A stretch of 32,382 nucleotides of DNA from Brevundimonas sp. (GCF_019636155.1 NZ_JAHBYB010000004.1:219564-251945); one strand, 5' to 3'. Numbered from the stretch's first letter, positions 16,402 through 25,028 are shown. Notes: generated by a model not told the origin, from the letters alone. Made by a program: numbers and translations.

Positions 16402-16749
16402 ATGGAGGGTCCCGCGTTCAGCGTTGTTTGGTTCGGTTGGGCGTTCGCCTGCGCGCTGGGCGTGCGTCTAGGTTTCACCCATCTGTTCAGACCGAGGCTT
16501 GGTGATGTAGCGCAGATTGCCGCCTACGGGATGTGGATCGTTCTGCTGCTAGTCGGCGGCGCAGTCGTGAGCATCAGTGGGATGCAGATGTATGGCTTCG
16601 ACGCCAACGATCCGCGCCAGATGGTTGGTTACATCACCCTCCTATATTCGCCCTTCGGGTTGCCGACTGCGTTTGGCGCACCTGCGGTCCTCGCGCTCGA
16701 CCTTCTGATTGCGGCGGCGACTTGGGTAAGGAACCGTCGGGCGGTGTGA
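16402..16749 (+). CDS. Hypothetical three-helix membrane protein
   Basis: A 115-residue protein with three hydrophobic segments: about residues 6-26, 41-60 and 88-108. A polar loop after the second helix holds MYGFDANDPRQMVGY. It has no recognised family and no clear ribosome site. It stands between hairpin repeats, about 95 bases after the Cys-rich gene, so a separate promoter is likely. Confidence 0.6.
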   Translation: MEGPAFSVVWFGWAFACALGVRLGFTHLFRPRLGDVAQIAAYGMWIVLLLVGGAVVSISGMQMYGFDANDPRQMVGYITLLYSPFGLPTAFGAPAVLALDLLIAAATWVRNRRAV

Positions 16750-16773
16750 GTCCGCTTCCCACCCTTGGCGGAC
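16750..16773. repeat. Dispersed intergenic hairpin repeat, copy 6
   Basis: GTCCGCTTCCCACCCTTGGC then GGAC. It begins at the last base of the membrane protein's stop codon region and has full six-base arms (GTCCGC/GCGGAC). Confidence 0.7.
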
Positions 16774-16807
16774 AGTGACCGGGCCCGCTTTCGGACCCGG
16801 CCGTGAG

Positions 16808-17434
16808 TCACAGATCGATCTGCTCCGACATCTCCAAGGCGTCGTCCACCTCGATACCGAGGTACCTAACGGTGCTCTCCAGCTTCCTGTGACCGAGCAG
16901 GAGCTGACAGGCGCGGAGGTTGCCCGTCTTCTTGTAGACGAGCGACACCTTCGTGCGCCTGAGGCTGTGGGTCCCGTAACCCTGCGGCTCCAGGTCGATC
17001 ATCCGAACCCACCGATCGACGAGCCGCGCATATTGTCGGGTGCCGATGTGCTGACCAGGTCGGCTGCGGCTCGGGAACAGCCAGTCATCTTCGCGCTCGC
17101 CGCGGACCTTCAGCCAAGCCGCGATCGCGTCGCGCGCAGGCTCCGTGATCTCGAAAGGCACAGGCCTTCCGGTTTTCTGCTGGATGACGATCGAGCGCTG
17201 TCGAAGCGCACCGCCGGGAGCCACGTCGCTGACGCGGAGCCGAACCAGGTCACAGGCGCGTAGCTTGGCATCCAGGGCGCAGTTGAACATCGCAAGATCG
17301 CGCACTCTCTTGGCCACCTTCAACTGCTGTCGGATGGCCCAGATGTGCTTCGGCTTCAGCGGCGCCTTGGGGCCGATCAGTCGACCGGCGTTCCAGGGGC
17401 GCTTGGGTTGAATGAACAAGTCAGACTGGCGCAT
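16808..17434 (-). CDS. Short tyrosine recombinase
   Basis: A 208-residue recombinase from ATG 17434 with a GGAGG site six bases upstream. It has the full catalytic set: arginine in KLRACDLVRLRVSD, lysine in QQKTGRP, H-x-x-R in THSLRRTK, histidine in LLLGHRKLESTVRYLG and a plausible tyrosine in the same segment. It lacks a classical N-terminal core-binding domain, starting almost directly at the catalytic domain; short integrase-like proteins of this type are common in alphaproteobacterial accessory regions. It is separate from the element integrase at 28.3 kb. It may have brought in part of the 12-17 kb cargo, or may be a remnant of an older insertion. Confidence 0.82.
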   Translation of the reverse strand: MRQSDLFIQPKRPWNAGRLIGPKAPLKPKHIWAIRQQLKVAKRVRDLAMFNCALDAKLRACDLVRLRVSDVAPGGALRQRSIVIQQKTGRPVPFEITEPARDAIAAWLKVRGEREDDWLFPSRSRPGQHIGTRQYARLVDRWVRMIDLEPQGYGTHSLRRTKVSLVYKKTGNLRACQLLLGHRKLESTVRYLGIEVDDALEMSEQIDL

Positions 17435-17586
17435 GGCCAACCTCCACTGAGGTCGCCTCCCTGTCGCCGGTCATTTTACGCTCCCTGCAGCTGTTCAGCG
17501 CCAGAAGCATGCGTAATCGGGCGGTCCTGCGAAGGGGCAAGCTCCCATAAGGTTCTCGGCTCAGTCCGAGATGAAGGGAGACGACG

Positions 17587-18615
17587 ATGTTCTACGCTGC
17601 GTTGGACGTGTCGCTGCGCTCAGTGGCGGTCTGCATCATTGATGACGACGGGAAGGTCCGCCTCGAGCGATCGGTGCCGTCGGATGTGCCGGACCTGGTC
17701 CGCTGCTTGAACGAGTTCGGGGAGCCGATCCATCAGGTAAGTCTGGAGGCCGGCACGCTGACCCAGCACCTGACCTATGGCCTTCGGGAGGCCGGCTTTG
17801 ACGTCGTGTGCATGGAGGCGCGGCAGGTCAACGCGGCGCTGTCGGCCATGCGCAACAAGACGGACAGGCACGACGCCCGCGGCATCGCCCAGATCCTCCG
17901 CTCCGGCTGGTACAGCCGGGTGCATGTGAAGAGCGTCGAGAGCCATCACCTGCGCGCCCTGCTGACCAGCCGCAAGGTGATGCAGCGCAAGTGCATCGAC
18001 CTGGAGAACGAGATCCGGGGCCTGCTGAAGGTGTTCGGCGTGAAGCTGCCCATGCGCCTGTCGCGTGGCGCCTTCGACGTCGCCGTGCGCGACACCATCG
18101 AGAGCGATCCGGCGTTGAGCCGGGCTCTGCTGCCGATGCTGCACGCGCGGCAGATGCTGTTCGAGACCTTCATGGAGCTTGACCGGCGCGTGAGGAAGGC
18201 GGCTCACGAGGACGAGGTCTGCACCCGGTTCATGGGCATCCCCGGCGTCGGCGAGATCACCGCCCTGAGCTTCAAGGCCGCCGTCGATGATCCAGCCCGC
18301 TTCAAGAGTTCGCGCACCGTCGGCGCCCACTTCGGCCTGACGCCCAGACGCTTCCAGTCCGGCGAGAAGGACAATCCCGGCCGCATCTCCCACGCCGGCG
18401 ACTCTGACGTGCGCGCCACCCTCTACGCCGCCGCCAACGCCATGCTCATGCGCTCGATCGCGTGGTCGAGTCTGAAGGCCTGGGGCATGCGGCTGATGAA
18501 GGCCAAGGGCCGCCGACGGGCCATCGTCGCCGTGGCCCGCAAGCTGGCTGTCGTCCTGCACCGCATGTGGGCCGACGGCACAGAGTTCCGGCACGGATCG
18601 GAGGCTGCGGCATGA
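17587..18615 (+). CDS. IS110-family transposase (DEDD recombinase)
   Basis: A 342-residue, apparently full-length transposase. The N-terminal RuvC-like DEDD domain shows D in AALDVSLRS, E in SLEAGTL and the pair in NKTDRHDARGIA. The C-terminal Transposase_20 domain shows FMGIPGVGEITAL, FGLTPRRFQSGEK and GRISHAGDSDVR, where the conserved serine acts as nucleophile in this family. A GGGAG ribosome site lies about 7 bases before the ATG. IS110 elements do not leave classical terminal inverted repeats, so exact ends are not visible; the flanking non-coding DNA (about 17447-17586 and 18616 onward) probably belongs to the element and should encode its guide (bridge) RNA. Confidence 0.9.
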   Translation: MFYAALDVSLRSVAVCIIDDDGKVRLERSVPSDVPDLVRCLNEFGEPIHQVSLEAGTLTQHLTYGLREAGFDVVCMEARQVNAALSAMRNKTDRHDARGIAQILRSGWYSRVHVKSVESHHLRALLTSRKVMQRKCIDLENEIRGLLKVFGVKLPMRLSRGAFDVAVRDTIESDPALSRALLPMLHARQMLFETFMELDRRVRKAAHEDEVCTRFMGIPGVGEITALSFKAAVDDPARFKSSRTVGAHFGLTPRRFQSGEKDNPGRISHAGDSDVRATLYAAANAMLMRSIAWSSLKAWGMRLMKAKGRRRAIVAVARKLAVVLHRMWADGTEFRHGSEAAA

Positions 18616-18976
18616 CCTGAACTACCGCACCACAATCCGATCCTGGCCGGATCGTCCCACGCGGACGACGGGATGGATGAAGCCGAAAATGTCTGCTGCG
18701 CTTCGAGCGCGACCAAAAGCGAGGCTCTCCAGACCCTGATCCCATGCATGCGTGCAGCGGCTCCGCTCGAAAGGAGCCATCCAGACTGCGAAGAGAAGCG
18801 TGACCCGCGTGATCGATCGGCCGACGATCGAAACCAGCTTGACCCCCATGCCCGATTAGAGAAGCGGACATTGGGTCGCTGCCCGGAAGCCGACGTTAGT
18901 TGAAACCGGGAACACAACATATTGGGTTAGCATTTCTAAGACGCCCAACATCTGGGGCGTGGCGATGGAGGTAATC
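18616..18976. other. Non-coding tail of the IS110 element and upstream region of the next small gene
   Basis: About 360 bases with no gene. The left two thirds contain several short hairpins, including GATCC/GGATC near 18642 and GGCTCC (18759-18764) with GGAGCC (18773-18778). This fits a structured RNA or recombination end of the IS110 element. A degenerate GCGGACATT repeat half lies at about 18868. The last 60 bases carry the ribosome site (GGAGG at 18966-18971) of the small gene that follows. Confidence 0.5.
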
Positions 18977-19114
18977 ATGGCCAAAGGTGAGCAAACGAGC
19001 GAGAAAGCCGGCAAGGCAGCGTCGAAGGTCCTTCGCGACGACCGTACCGGAAAGAACTCGAAGACTGCGGCAGGATCAGCGCTGACCCAGCGTCCAGGCA
19101 AGAAGTACGACTAG
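18977..19114 (+). CDS. Small basic protein, 45 residues
   Basis: ATG 18977 follows a GGAGG site by five bases, and the gene is closed by a strong terminator, so it looks real. The protein (MAKGEQTSEKAGKAASKVLR, then RTGKNSKTAAGSALTQRPG) is lysine- and alanine-rich, without membrane segment or cysteine. It resembles a family of small conserved proteins of unknown function in Alphaproteobacteria with the ASKVL...KTAAGSALTQ pattern. It could bind nucleic acid because of its charge, but nothing proves this. Confidence 0.75.
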   Translation: MAKGEQTSEKAGKAASKVLRDDRTGKNSKTAAGSALTQRPGKKYD

Positions 19115-19142
19115 CCGGCGGGTCGTACCCGCCGGTTTCTTT
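19115..19142 (+). terminator. Rho-independent terminator after the 45-residue gene
   Basis: CCGGCGGG (19115-19122) and CCCGCCGG (19128-19135) form a perfect eight-base stem with loop TCGTA, followed by TTTCTTT. It begins at the base after the stop codon. Confidence 0.93.
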
Positions 19143-19279
19143 GCGCCAGAATTGGACGTTGGATCACCTCCTGAGATCCGACGTTTGGTCGATTGATTGC
19201 GGACGTCAGCACGGCCGACGCAAGCTACCCACCCATCCGCCGCGGCTCAAAGTCACGTCCGAAGAGTTCGACCAACCGA

Positions 19280-19308
19280 TTGACAATGATTAGACCGTTA
19301 GCTAATCG
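19280..19308 (+). promoter_or_regulatory. Promoter and probable self-operator of the SdpR-like gene
   Basis: A consensus TTGACA at 19280-19285 and TAATCG at 19303-19308 are 17 bases apart. The inverted repeat GATTAG (19288-19293) / CTAATC (19302-19307) lies across the spacer and -10, an ideal place for an ArsR-type dimer to block RNA polymerase. This fits autorepression, the known behaviour of SdpR proteins. The predicted transcript would begin within a few bases of the ATG. Confidence 0.65.
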
Positions 19309-19315
19309 TCACATC

Positions 19316-19609
19316 ATGAGTTCGGTCTTCAAAGCCCTTTCCGATCCGACCCGCCGCCGCGTCCTGCAGATGCTGCGCGCCGGGCCCCTCGCCGCGGGAG
19401 AGATCAGCGACCAGTTCGACGTGTCCAAGCCGACCATGTCCGCGCATTTCGCGGTTCTGAAGGAAGCGGACCTCGTCCACGCCGAGAAGGTCGGCAAGGC
19501 CGTCATCTATCACCTCAAGCTCTCGGTGCTCGAAGACGCGCTGCTGGGCTTCGTCAGCACATTTGAACCGAGCGCAGAGGCGTCCTCGGCAAAGGCCCCA
19601 GTCAAATGA
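19316..19609 (+). CDS. SdpR-type ArsR-family autorepressor
   Basis: A 97-residue ArsR-fold regulator starting at ATG 19316 (the frame is open from 19193, but the family begins MSSVFKALSDPTRRRVL). The recognition region is GEISDQFDVSKPTMSAHFAVLKEADLV, followed by a wing with GKAVIYHLKLSVLEDAL. The metal-binding cysteines of ArsR/SmtB sensors are absent, as in SdpR. It overlaps the next gene (ATGA) and is presumably co-expressed with it, forming an sdpRI-like pair. In Bacillus the SdpI partner gives toxin immunity and sequesters SdpR; whether that holds here is unknown. Confidence 0.85.
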   Translation: MSSVFKALSDPTRRRVLQMLRAGPLAAGEISDQFDVSKPTMSAHFAVLKEADLVHAEKVGKAVIYHLKLSVLEDALLGFVSTFEPSAEASSAKAPVK

Positions 19610-19977
19610 ACAAAGAGATCCTCAAGAGTCTGGCGGTCGCCTGCGCCATCATCGCCCTCGCCTTGGCCGCCACAGCCGCACGCAACGCAGGCCTGATCGA
19701 AGGCGAGACCGTCACCCGTCTAGTGATGGGAGCGATCGGCCTGATGCTGGTCTGGTACGGCAACAGAATGCCCAAGACCTTTGTACCCGCCGCGAGAGCC
19801 CGCCAGGTCCAGCGTTTCGGCGGTTGGTCGATGGTCCTGAGCGGTCTTGCCTACGCCGGACTGTGGACCTTCGCGCCGGTTTCCGCGGCGTTTACGGGCG
19901 GTTGCGCCGCCGTCGTGGCGGGGATCGCAGCGACCGTCCTCTACGGTCTCGGTCTGCGACAGAAGACGGCCGCCTGA
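19606..19977 (+). CDS. SdpI-like small membrane protein
   Basis: A 123-residue inner-membrane protein with four hydrophobic segments (about 7-25, 39-52, 72-91 and 96-116). The segment LMLVWYGNRMPKTF matches the GN.MPK signature of SdpI-like proteins. The ATG overlaps the upstream regulator's stop, so it is translationally coupled to it. Similar proteins are sometimes mislabelled as ammonium transporters. Probable role: partner of the SdpR-like repressor, perhaps envelope stress or peptide-toxin protection. This is inferred from context. Confidence 0.75.
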   Translation: MNKEILKSLAVACAIIALALAATAARNAGLIEGETVTRLVMGAIGLMLVWYGNRMPKTFVPAARARQVQRFGGWSMVLSGLAYAGLWTFAPVSAAFTGGCAAVVAGIAATVLYGLGLRQKTAA

Positions 19978-20085
19978 CCCCGGCGCGTCGCCCCGACCGA
20001 CGCACCTTCTGCACCTCACCACTATCCATCCACCCGAGCGTGACGAGGTCGCGCCCGCTTGCCCACTCTTGCCCGGACTTTCGCC

Positions 20086-20988
20086 ATGACCCAACCCGCC
20101 ACGTTCCGCCGCAGCCTGACCGCCGCCGCACTCGCCCTGATCGCCCTGATCTCCACCCCGGTGCACGCCCAAGGCGCACCTCCGCCGAAACCGGCGCTGT
20201 GGCTGGTGCAGGACGCCGACACGACCCTCTATCTCTTCGGAACGATCCATTTCATGCGGCCCGACCTCGACTGGCGGACAGCCAGGGTGACCGAAGCCAT
20301 GGAGGCCTCCGATGCGCTGTTCCTCGAGGTCGCCGATCCCGACGATCAGGCCGCGGTCGCGCCCCTGATCCAGCAGTACGGGATGTCCCCTGATCGACCG
20401 TTGTCGAGCCTGCTCAACGCGGAAGACCTCGTTCGACTGGACACGGCGGCGCGGACCCTGGGCGCGTCAGCAAGTCAGATGGACCCGCTGCGGCCCTGGC
20501 TGGCGGGGGTCATGCTATCCTCCGCCCTGCCCGCTCGCGGGGGTTTCGAAGCGGGCTCCGGTGTCGACGTACTTCTCCGCGCCGACGCAGCCCGGGCGGC
20601 AAAGCCGATCCATGGCCTGGAGACGCCCGCCGACCAGGTGCGGATGTTGTCAGGCTTCTCCGAAGAAGGTCAGATCGCCTTCCTGCGCAATACACTCGAC
20701 ACGTTCGGCGAGGCGCCCGTCGAACTCGGCCAGCTAGCGGACGCATGGACGCGAGGGGACGTCGAAGGCATCGACGAGATCACCCTTGCGCCGATGAAGG
20801 CGCGCACGCCGATCGTCTACGAGACCACAATCGTGGCGCGGAACCGGCGCTGGGCGGAGCAGGTCGCAACCCTGCTCGACGCGCCCGGCACGACCTTCGT
20901 CGCTGTCGGCGCGCTTCATCTCGCCGGCGACGACAGCGTCCAGCAAATCTTGAAAGAGGCCGGGATCACGGTGGAACGCATCCAGTGA
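20086..20988 (+). CDS. TraB/GumN family (TIKI-like) periplasmic protein
   Basis: About 300 residues from ATG 20086 (an earlier in-frame start at 20059 lacks support). It has a signal peptide with basic head FRRS, a hydrophobic core and a cleavage region near TPVHAQ. The family motifs are present: LYLFGTIHFMRPD near the start, EASDALFLEVAD, GSGVDVLL, IHGLETPADQ and the late FVAVGALHLAGDDSV. The GTIH and GALHL histidines are the putative metal-binding or catalytic residues of the TraB/TIKI fold, whose substrates in bacteria are unknown. It ends the rightward gene set and converges on the nitrilase-like gene. Confidence 0.88.
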   Translation: MTQPATFRRSLTAAALALIALISTPVHAQGAPPPKPALWLVQDADTTLYLFGTIHFMRPDLDWRTARVTEAMEASDALFLEVADPDDQAAVAPLIQQYGMSPDRPLSSLLNAEDLVRLDTAARTLGASASQMDPLRPWLAGVMLSSALPARGGFEAGSGVDVLLRADAARAAKPIHGLETPADQVRMLSGFSEEGQIAFLRNTLDTFGEAPVELGQLADAWTRGDVEGIDEITLAPMKARTPIVYETTIVARNRRWAEQVATLLDAPGTTFVAVGALHLAGDDSVQQILKEAGITVERIQ

Positions 20989-21249
20989 GGTCGAAGCCCC
21001 GTCGCAACCCAACGCACTAGTGCGCCGGCGTCGCTGCTTCGCGCCAGCAGCGGACATCCCATCCGGGCTGCAAACACGACATTCGGAAGATATCAAGTAG
21101 CGCAAGACACGACCCTTGCCGGCAAAGTCGCGGTGAAGACGCAGGCCCCCTCAGACGCCGCACGCAATGTCGCCTGGAGACCCCGAGTGCCGCGCGGCCC
21201 GGGCGTATGCCGTGGTGGGGTCACTGCAAATCGGCCGGCCAGACTCCGG

Positions 21250-22770
21250 TCAGAAGGGGGGCTCGGGTTTCGGCCTCGCCAGATTGGTTTGCGTCCACGC
21301 CTCCGAACCATCGCCCCAACTCAGGCGACCGCACATTGGCTCCGAAATGTGGCACTTGATGATGCCGACCGCACGGGCGGCGTAGGTCCGGTCGGGGTCC
21401 GGTGTCGGACCGCGAGGACCGACGAGGACCGCGACCGGAAGATCCGGGTACCCCTGGATCTCCGCTTGGTCTGACAGCGCGAGGCTGCTGGCCACCACAT
21501 AACGGGCGTTGGACTCAACGCTGAGGTCATAGGCACGCTGGTGGGTCCACCGCCCGAAGTCAGTGCCGGAATCCAGCACGGGAACAAGCACCCAATCCGG
21601 CTGGTAGAGCCGGACGGCTTCGGCGACCGCCGGCTTGATCTGGAAATCCTGGCAGATGAGGGTGATGACACGGCCCAAGCTGTCAATGTCGGCCACGGTG
21701 AAATGGTCGCCATCGACCAGGCTCTCAGCCAGATTCTGTCCGGGGTCGATAGGATCCCATTTGAATCCCGCCACTTGGGCGGGCGTCATCGCGTAGGGCC
21801 AGACCTTGCTGTGGCGCCAGAGCTCGCGTCCCGAGGCATTGAAGGCAAGCGAGACGTTTTCGAACCGGCCGCGCACATCGCCCACCCTGCCGGCGCCGGA
21901 GCCAGCGATGCTCAGGCGCGGCTTCTGCTCTTGGGCCTTCGACAGGGCGTCGGCGTAGCGAAGGGCCTCGACCTCCGACATGGTCAGCTCGGGCGCCATG
22001 GCGATATCCAGAGCGCCCAGTTTCTGGACGCCGTCGAAGAAACGTTGGCCGGCGGGCACCGTCTCGCTCGCGCGAATGTCAAGAAACGGCCGGCCATCGT
22101 GCTCTTCGCGGCGTATATCCAGCTCGTCTGCCCGCTCGGCTACGACGACCACGCCTATGGCCTCTCGGCCGGCGTTCCCGGGGCCGGGCACCCCGGTGAA
22201 GACCTCGTGCCCAACGACCTGGCTGCGCACAGGCAAGGACCGACCGTGAACGTCGAGAAATCGGGGCGCGACCGTCAGAAAATTGAACCGGTCCTCGAGC
22301 GTTTCGCCATTCAGATTGGCTTGGCTCCTCGCCGTCGTGGTGAAGGGGCCTCTCGGCAGGACGATCCGTGTGTCGGACTGAGCGAAGGGTCGCCCCAAGG
22401 TTCGGGCCTCGCCCAGATCGCGCAGCCATTCCGGCGACCGCGGCCGCGGCGCACGGGATGGCGCCAGCAGGGCCGAACGCGGATGGACTGCGGCGAACAC
22501 CTCGTCGAGGATTTCCATGGCGTCGAGGATCGACCCCCGGTCGCGATCGTCCGAGCCGTCCAAGGTCTCAGCGATCGCCTCAATCAGGGCGTCGACGGCG
22601 ACCTGGCCGTCATCTTCCATGACGAGATCCGTCATCAGCGCCCGAACAATGTCCGGTCGACGCAGCGCGTCTTCCCGCTGGACATGGCTCCACTCAACGG
22701 CGCGCTCCCAGAGCTGCAGGAAGAGGTCCGCGGGGCCAGTCGTCCGCCCCCGAAAATCAGCGACGCTCAT
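21250..22770 (-). CDS. Nitrilase-fold (carbon-nitrogen hydrolase) protein with N-terminal extension
   Basis: A 506-residue protein and the last gene of a three-gene operon. Residues 235 onward show the nitrilase superfamily order with a complete triad: E261 in IAMAPELTMSE, K322 in LWRHSKVWPYA and C373 in VITLICQDFQ, followed by DWVLVPVLDSG and a conserved YVVASSLA strand. Such enzymes hydrolyse non-peptide C-N bonds in amides, nitriles or NAD-type substrates. The N-terminal 200 residues are helical and unlike ordinary nitrilases; they could dock onto the partner ATPase. Its ATG overlaps the stop of the ATPase gene (ATGA). A conserved hydrolase placed behind a regulatory ATPase in a defence-rich island suggests an effector role, which is inference. 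Confidence 0.82.
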   Translation of the reverse strand: MSVADFRGRTTGPADLFLQLWERAVEWSHVQREDALRRPDIVRALMTDLVMEDDGQVAVDALIEAIAETLDGSDDRDRGSILDAMEILDEVFAAVHPRSALLAPSRAPRPRSPEWLRDLGEARTLGRPFAQSDTRIVLPRGPFTTTARSQANLNGETLEDRFNFLTVAPRFLDVHGRSLPVRSQVVGHEVFTGVPGPGNAGREAIGVVVVAERADELDIRREEHDGRPFLDIRASETVPAGQRFFDGVQKLGALDIAMAPELTMSEVEALRYADALSKAQEQKPRLSIAGSGAGRVGDVRGRFENVSLAFNASGRELWRHSKVWPYAMTPAQVAGFKWDPIDPGQNLAESLVDGDHFTVADIDSLGRVITLICQDFQIKPAVAEAVRLYQPDWVLVPVLDSGTDFGRWTHQRAYDLSVESNARYVVASSLALSDQAEIQGYPDLPVAVLVGPRGPTPDPDRTYAARAVGIIKCHISEPMCGRLSWGDGSEAWTQTNLARPKPEPPF

Positions 22771-25028
22771 CCGTCATCCGTGGTGTGCAGGAGAAGGTTG
22801 AGGCCGTCGGCCGCCCGGATCAGGCTGTCGATGGTGTCCGTGGAAATCCCCACCAGGGAGCCAATCTGGACGAGGGTCGTCGCCTCGTTCAGCAGAGTCT
22901 TGATCTCCTTGCGCACCGGCCCGGCGACGCCGACCGACGTGTATCGCCGGGTGAGAAGGATCAATAGCGAGGAGTTGGCCTTCAGCAGGCCGTCGATCGC
23001 CGCCGCCGTTTCAGGACGGGGTTTGGACGCCGCCAAGCCGCCGAGGGCCGCCGAGGCGGTGACGAACTCCTTGGCGTAAGGCAGGGTTCGGCTAAAGAAG
23101 GTAGCGGGCGCCTGGCGAGCGCGGGACCGAACCGGCGCCATCCGCTGGATAACTGACAAGGCGTGGTTCGGCGCGGCCCTCGAGCGGGTGACGATCTGCA
23201 CGACCTTCGCCAGAGTCCCTGGTGCCGCGAACATGACGAGTTCATCTTCTAGGGCGCGTGTCAGGTGTCCGATGGCGATCTCCGGATCATCTTCCAATCG
23301 CAGGAGCAGCAGGTGGATCGCGCCAGCGACCCGCTGTCGGTCCGGCCGCTTTTCGCCCTCCAGATTTTTCAGCGCTGCCAAGGCGGCCGCCTTCGCCGCC
23401 GCGGGCTGCTGCATGCGTTCGAGGAAACCAGCGCGTTGCACCAGGATGTCGGTTTCTTCTGGTCGGACGGTTGAGTCCCCCGCCATACGCGCGGCGTGCA
23501 GAAACTCCTGCGCCTCATCCAGCAGCGACAGGGCAGTCTGGAAGTCTTGCCGTCCCGCGGCGAAATTCGCCAACCGGCGACGATAGCCAGCCCGACGGAC
23601 CATGCTCGCGGCGTCCCAAGGCGCGACCGACATGACATCGTCGTAGCGGCGAAGGAACTGCTCCTGCTCCGCCTCCTCCGCGTTGTACCGGAACAGATCG
23701 TCAAAATACTCGAGATAAGACGCGTAGGTCCAAGCCCATTCGAGCGGATCGGTCTCGAAGCGAGTCCGGAGAAGATCTAAACCTTGAACGGCGATGCGCT
23801 CGACGCGGCCGGCCTCGACGTCTTCGAACACCATCCCGTCCAGGTCCATCGCGAGATCGACAAGCGCGATGAGATAGTTCCGCTCCAGGCCGCCATCGTA
23901 GAGTTCGGCCTCGACCGCGCCCTCGAGCAGCCGCTCGATCTCCTCGGTCGCGCGCGCCGGATCGCCACCGCGCAGCTCCTCGAGATATTCGAGGGTGACC
24001 GTCTTGTATTCGAGTCTCCGGCTGACGCTCTCGCGCCATGACGGCGGAACCTCGATCAGCTGCATGGGACGCCCGCAGATCGCCTCGGCCAGCTTGCGGT
24101 AGTCCAGGGACAGCTGGTCGTCGCGCGCGCTCGCCGTGGCGAAGGGCGCTATGGTTTCATAGAAGGGCACGCTCAGCGACGCCCGAATTCCGAGAGTCTC
24201 CAGATCGGACCTCACGCTCTCGGCGGTGAATGCACCGCTTCGTTGCAAGGCGGTCGCGGCTCGCGAGCGGGCTTCCGCGTCATCCAGCAAGCCCTGCCGC
24301 GACACCCGCATTGGCACCGCCCGCAGCTTGACGTCGGCGCCTCGGTCGCCGTGGATATTGCGGGCGACGTCGGCGATGCCCTCGATGTTCTGCCGGTTGA
24401 AGATGAACGACAGCGCAACGGTGTCGGGCAGCTGGATCGTGCAGACGCCGGCGACGTCGGCGAAGCCTGTGCGGCTGTCGATCAGGACGAGATCGTAGTT
24501 GGCCTTGGCCCAGTTACGCATCCGCTCGATGAAGAAGCCGCCGCCGTAGTTCTCGAAGAACTCGGTCCAGGAGAAGCGCGCCAGGGCCTCGCCGTAGGGC
24601 AGGGGTTCCAGGTCCTCGATGATTTTGGAGCCCGCGCCGATGATATCGAGCGAGCCGGGCTCACACCGGCTGTCATCGAGGATGCTGCAGACACAGTCGC
24701 GAAACGGATCGCCACGTTCGTACTCACCGAGGAGCCGATCCACATCCGGCTCTTCGCGGGCGTCGAGGATGCGCCGTTTCCAACCCCAGGCGAGGTTCAA
24801 TACTCCGGGGGCCGACTTGATCGCCCGGGCCTTGTCGCTCTCGGACAAGCCGCGGAAATAGTAGTCGAGACCCGGCGCCTCGAGGTCCCAGTCCATAACC
24901 AGCACCCGCAGGCCGTTCATCGCGGCGAGGAAGGCGACGTTGGCGAGGGCCATCGTCCGGCCTACACCGCCCTTGAAGGAGTAGAAGGTAATGATCTGAC
25001 CGCCGCGGGTTCCGACGGGTTCAACCAT
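22767..25028 (-). CDS. KGGVGR-variant ParA/MinD-like ATPase with helical-repeat C-terminus
   Basis: A 753-residue protein. The N-terminal domain is a deviant-Walker ParA-like ATPase: KGGVGRT at 19-25, where arginine replaces the usual P-loop lysine but the signature K19 remains, then VLVMDWDLEAPGLDYYF and Walker B in YDLVLIDSRTGFADV. The NRQNIEG segment follows, as in other KGGVGR-motif proteins. From about residue 330 to the end the chain is helical and TPR-like, suited to partner or signal sensing. KGGVGR ATPases are found beside effector genes in suspected conflict systems. The start at ATG 25028 overlaps the regulator's stop as TGATG (a TTG at 25031 is possible), and its own stop overlaps the nitrilase start. 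The three proteins are thus made in step. Confidence 0.85.
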   Translation of the reverse strand: MVEPVGTRGGQIITFYSFKGGVGRTMALANVAFLAAMNGLRVLVMDWDLEAPGLDYYFRGLSESDKARAIKSAPGVLNLAWGWKRRILDAREEPDVDRLLGEYERGDPFRDCVCSILDDSRCEPGSLDIIGAGSKIIEDLEPLPYGEALARFSWTEFFENYGGGFFIERMRNWAKANYDLVLIDSRTGFADVAGVCTIQLPDTVALSFIFNRQNIEGIADVARNIHGDRGADVKLRAVPMRVSRQGLLDDAEARSRAATALQRSGAFTAESVRSDLETLGIRASLSVPFYETIAPFATASARDDQLSLDYRKLAEAICGRPMQLIEVPPSWRESVSRRLEYKTVTLEYLEELRGGDPARATEEIERLLEGAVEAELYDGGLERNYLIALVDLAMDLDGMVFEDVEAGRVERIAVQGLDLLRTRFETDPLEWAWTYASYLEYFDDLFRYNAEEAEQEQFLRRYDDVMSVAPWDAASMVRRAGYRRRLANFAAGRQDFQTALSLLDEAQEFLHAARMAGDSTVRPEETDILVQRAGFLERMQQPAAAKAAALAALKNLEGEKRPDRQRVAGAIHLLLLRLEDDPEIAIGHLTRALEDELVMFAAPGTLAKVVQIVTRSRAAPNHALSVIQRMAPVRSRARQAPATFFSRTLPYAKEFVTASAALGGLAASKPRPETAAAIDGLLKANSSLLILLTRRYTSVGVAGPVRKEIKTLLNEATTLVQIGSLVGISTDTIDSLIRAADGLNLLLHTTDDG

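Noticed and set aside
16808-17434. Short recombinase as the integrase responsible for the whole element
   Set aside because: It is far from the tRNA junction; the 433-residue integrase adjacent to the tRNA fragment fits that role.
17620-18594. 324-residue minus-strand frame inside the IS110 transposase
   Set aside because: Histidine-rich shadow translation; the plus strand has all IS110 motifs.
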